NCBI RefSeq assembly: GCF_000718985.1
Contig: NZ_JODL01000032.1
Span: 1 to 47,233 of the forward strand
DNA length: 47,233 nt
Source of the DNA: Streptomyces megasporus
Lineage (GTDB): Bacteria > Actinomycetota > Actinomycetes > Streptomycetales > Streptomycetaceae
Direction of reading: 5' to 3'
The notes beneath the pieces were generated by a model that did not search any database, had not been told where the DNA came from, and saw only the letters and a program-made list of their open reading frames with translations. Each line of letters starts with the position of its first letter. Within the stretch, counting starts at the first letter, position 1. Both the position numbers and the translations under genes were made by a program. Positions 46,270 to 47,233 of this stretch are shown in pieces.

Positions 46270-47233
46270 TCAGCCGGCGTGCAGCACCGGTTTCCCCTCG
46301 GCGGCGACCTGCGCCTTGGCCTCCTTCACCAGGCGACGGGCGGTGCGCTCTGGGATACCGGTTCGCCTCTCCACCTCCGTTCCGCTGATTTCGGGGTCGG
46401 CGCGGACCAGGTCCAGCACCTGCCGGAGCCTCTCTTGGCGGACCTGTTTGGTTATGCCCCCGCGTCGACGCGGAAGCGGCGCTTTCCTGGTTTGTTCCGT
46501 CTTCTGGTTCGGCTCTGGGGTGCGGCTCGTCCAGGAGTCGGGGCCGTCGACCTCGGGTGCCTGGCCGGTTTGCAGGTTCGGTGCGGACCTGGAGTCAGCG
46601 GAGCGGGGTGGCATCTCGTTCGGAAGGGCGGGGTCGGCGCGGTCGCTCCGGAGCGGCTTTGAGGAAAGGGCAGGCTGCGGTGCCGGAGGCTCCGGGATGC
46701 CCTCCAGGTGTTCGTGCCGGCCGGGGGCGTCCTCGTGTCCGGTGCCCGGGGTGGCCGGGGGCGACGCGGATGACTCCGGGTCGGGCCTTTCGGGTGCGGC
46801 CTCCCGCTCCGGCGGTGGCATGGGCGTCCTCCGGTCCGCTGGCGCCAGTATGCCCGTGGCCTTGGCGGGAGACTGTGCCGCCGGAGTCGCCGCCAACTGG
46901 ATGCCGGCCGCGGCCAGTCCGGCCGGGGCCGTCTCCGCCAGCGGCACCCCGTACCGCGCCAGCCGCAGCGGCATCAGCGCCTCCACCGGCGCCCGACGCT
47001 TCCAGCCGCGCCCGTACCGGGCCCGCAACCGCGCCTCGTAGATCAACCGGTCCTGTTCCATCCGGATGACCTGGTCGTAGGAGCGCAGCTCCCACAGCTT
47101 CATCATGCGAAAGAGCCGGAAGGTCGGCCACGGCGCCAGCAGCCAGCGGGAGAGCCGCACGCCCTCCATGTGCTTGTCGGCGGTGATGTCGGCGATCCGG
47201 CCGACCGCGTGCCGCGCGGCCTCGACGGCGACC
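46270..47233 (-). CDS. DUF2637-type protein, C-terminal part with HTH (cut by window edge)
   Basis: The frame is open to the right edge, so the N-terminal part, where DUF2637 proteins have membrane helices, is outside. Visible is the conserved segment ITADKHMEGVRLSRWLLAPW, MKLWELRSYDQVIRMEQDRL, YEARLRARYGRGWKRRAPVE and ARYGVPLAETAPAGLAAAGI. After a long proline-rich linker the protein ends in a helix-turn-helix (RLRQVLDLVRADPEISGTEV, RRTGIPERTARRLVKEAKAQ). DUF2637 proteins are frequent on Streptomyces plasmids beside transfer and maintenance genes. It converges on the LysM-BTAD gene with 61 bp between the stops, where short palindromes may terminate both. Confidence 0.85.
   Translation of the reverse strand, partial: VAVEAARHAVGRIADITADKHMEGVRLSRWLLAPWPTFRLFRMMKLWELRSYDQVIRMEQDRLIYEARLRARYGRGWKRRAPVEALMPLRLARYGVPLAETAPAGLAAAGIQLAATPAAQSPAKATGILAPADRRTPMPPPEREAAPERPDPESSASPPATPGTGHEDAPGRHEHLEGIPEPPAPQPALSSKPLRSDRADPALPNEMPPRSADSRSAPNLQTGQAPEVDGPDSWTSRTPEPNQKTEQTRKAPLPRRRGGITKQVRQERLRQVLDLVRADPEISGTEVERRTGIPERTARRLVKEAKAQVAAEGKPVLHAG

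Noticed and set aside
1..47233. tRNA or rRNA genes
   Set aside because: No cloverleaf with a GTTCGA-type T loop and no rRNA-like conserved stretch was noticed; a tRNAscan-SE run would settle it.

Overview
The window is very GC-rich with strong G/C third-codon bias, frequent GTG/TTG starts and many stop/start overlaps. Together with actinomycete-type families (DUF2637, DUF3263, Replic_Relax, LysM-BTAD fusion, TadE/TadG-type proteins) this points to a conjugative plasmid or integrative element of an actinomycete (Streptomyces-like). The species cannot be fixed, and no integrase, rRNA or tRNA was seen.

Layout. (1) 1-856: no gene; a run of perfect hairpins with 3-nt loops at the left edge (telomere-like) and a block of 12-bp direct repeats. 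(2) 857-11266: a DNA-maintenance/early region of small orphan genes with DUF932, DUF3846, ParB-like, DUF3263 and SSB proteins. Seven genes here sit behind near-identical promoter-leader cassettes: a -35 (TTGCCC, TGGACA or ATGACA), exactly 16 bp, TATTAT, then a leader hairpin with a constant TGGTG loop, a GCCGAAA-type box and the ribosome binding site. An eighth, diverged copy precedes the gene at 18476. This repeated cassette is the most unusual feature of the window. (3) 11369-18363: mostly a row of putative DNA-modification genes: a methyltransferase-like protein, a TGT/DpdA-like transglycosylase, a Mom-like protein and two PP-loop/PAPS-reductase-like proteins, several translationally coupled. 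(4) 18476-22163: a four-unit HTH-repeat protein, a structured non-coding region with a predicted three-way junction, a replication-relaxation (relaxase-type) gene, and a two-gene locus of a 38-residue peptide plus a PCMT-like methyltransferase resembling an imiditide-type RiPP cluster.

(5) 22678-34378: a type IV secretion/conjugation operon of the Tn916/TcpA-H kind: TcpC-like, two small membrane proteins, VirB4, a small Cys-pair membrane protein, a VirB6-like channel protein, a lytic transglycosylase-NlpC/P60 hydrolase, an accessory exported protein and a VirD4/TraG-type coupling ATPase. Nearly every junction is a GTGA, ATGA, TTGA or TGATG overlap. An IS110 transposase remnant lies directly after it. 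(6) 34767-46208: a second surface operon: lipoprotein, secreted protein, SAF-domain protein, MinD-like protein, CpaF ATPase, TadB, TadC, three or four pilin-like TadE/TadG-type proteins and a 1130-residue LysM-BTAD fusion. No prepilin peptidase is in view. (7) 46270 to the right edge, minus strand: a DUF2637 protein cut by the window end.

Inferred working model: region 2 provides establishment and maintenance functions under a common leader-based control, region 3 chemically protects the element's DNA, and regions 4-6 provide the relaxase, the mating channel and an adhesion or pilus apparatus. Functions are assigned from motifs read by eye; no database search was run.
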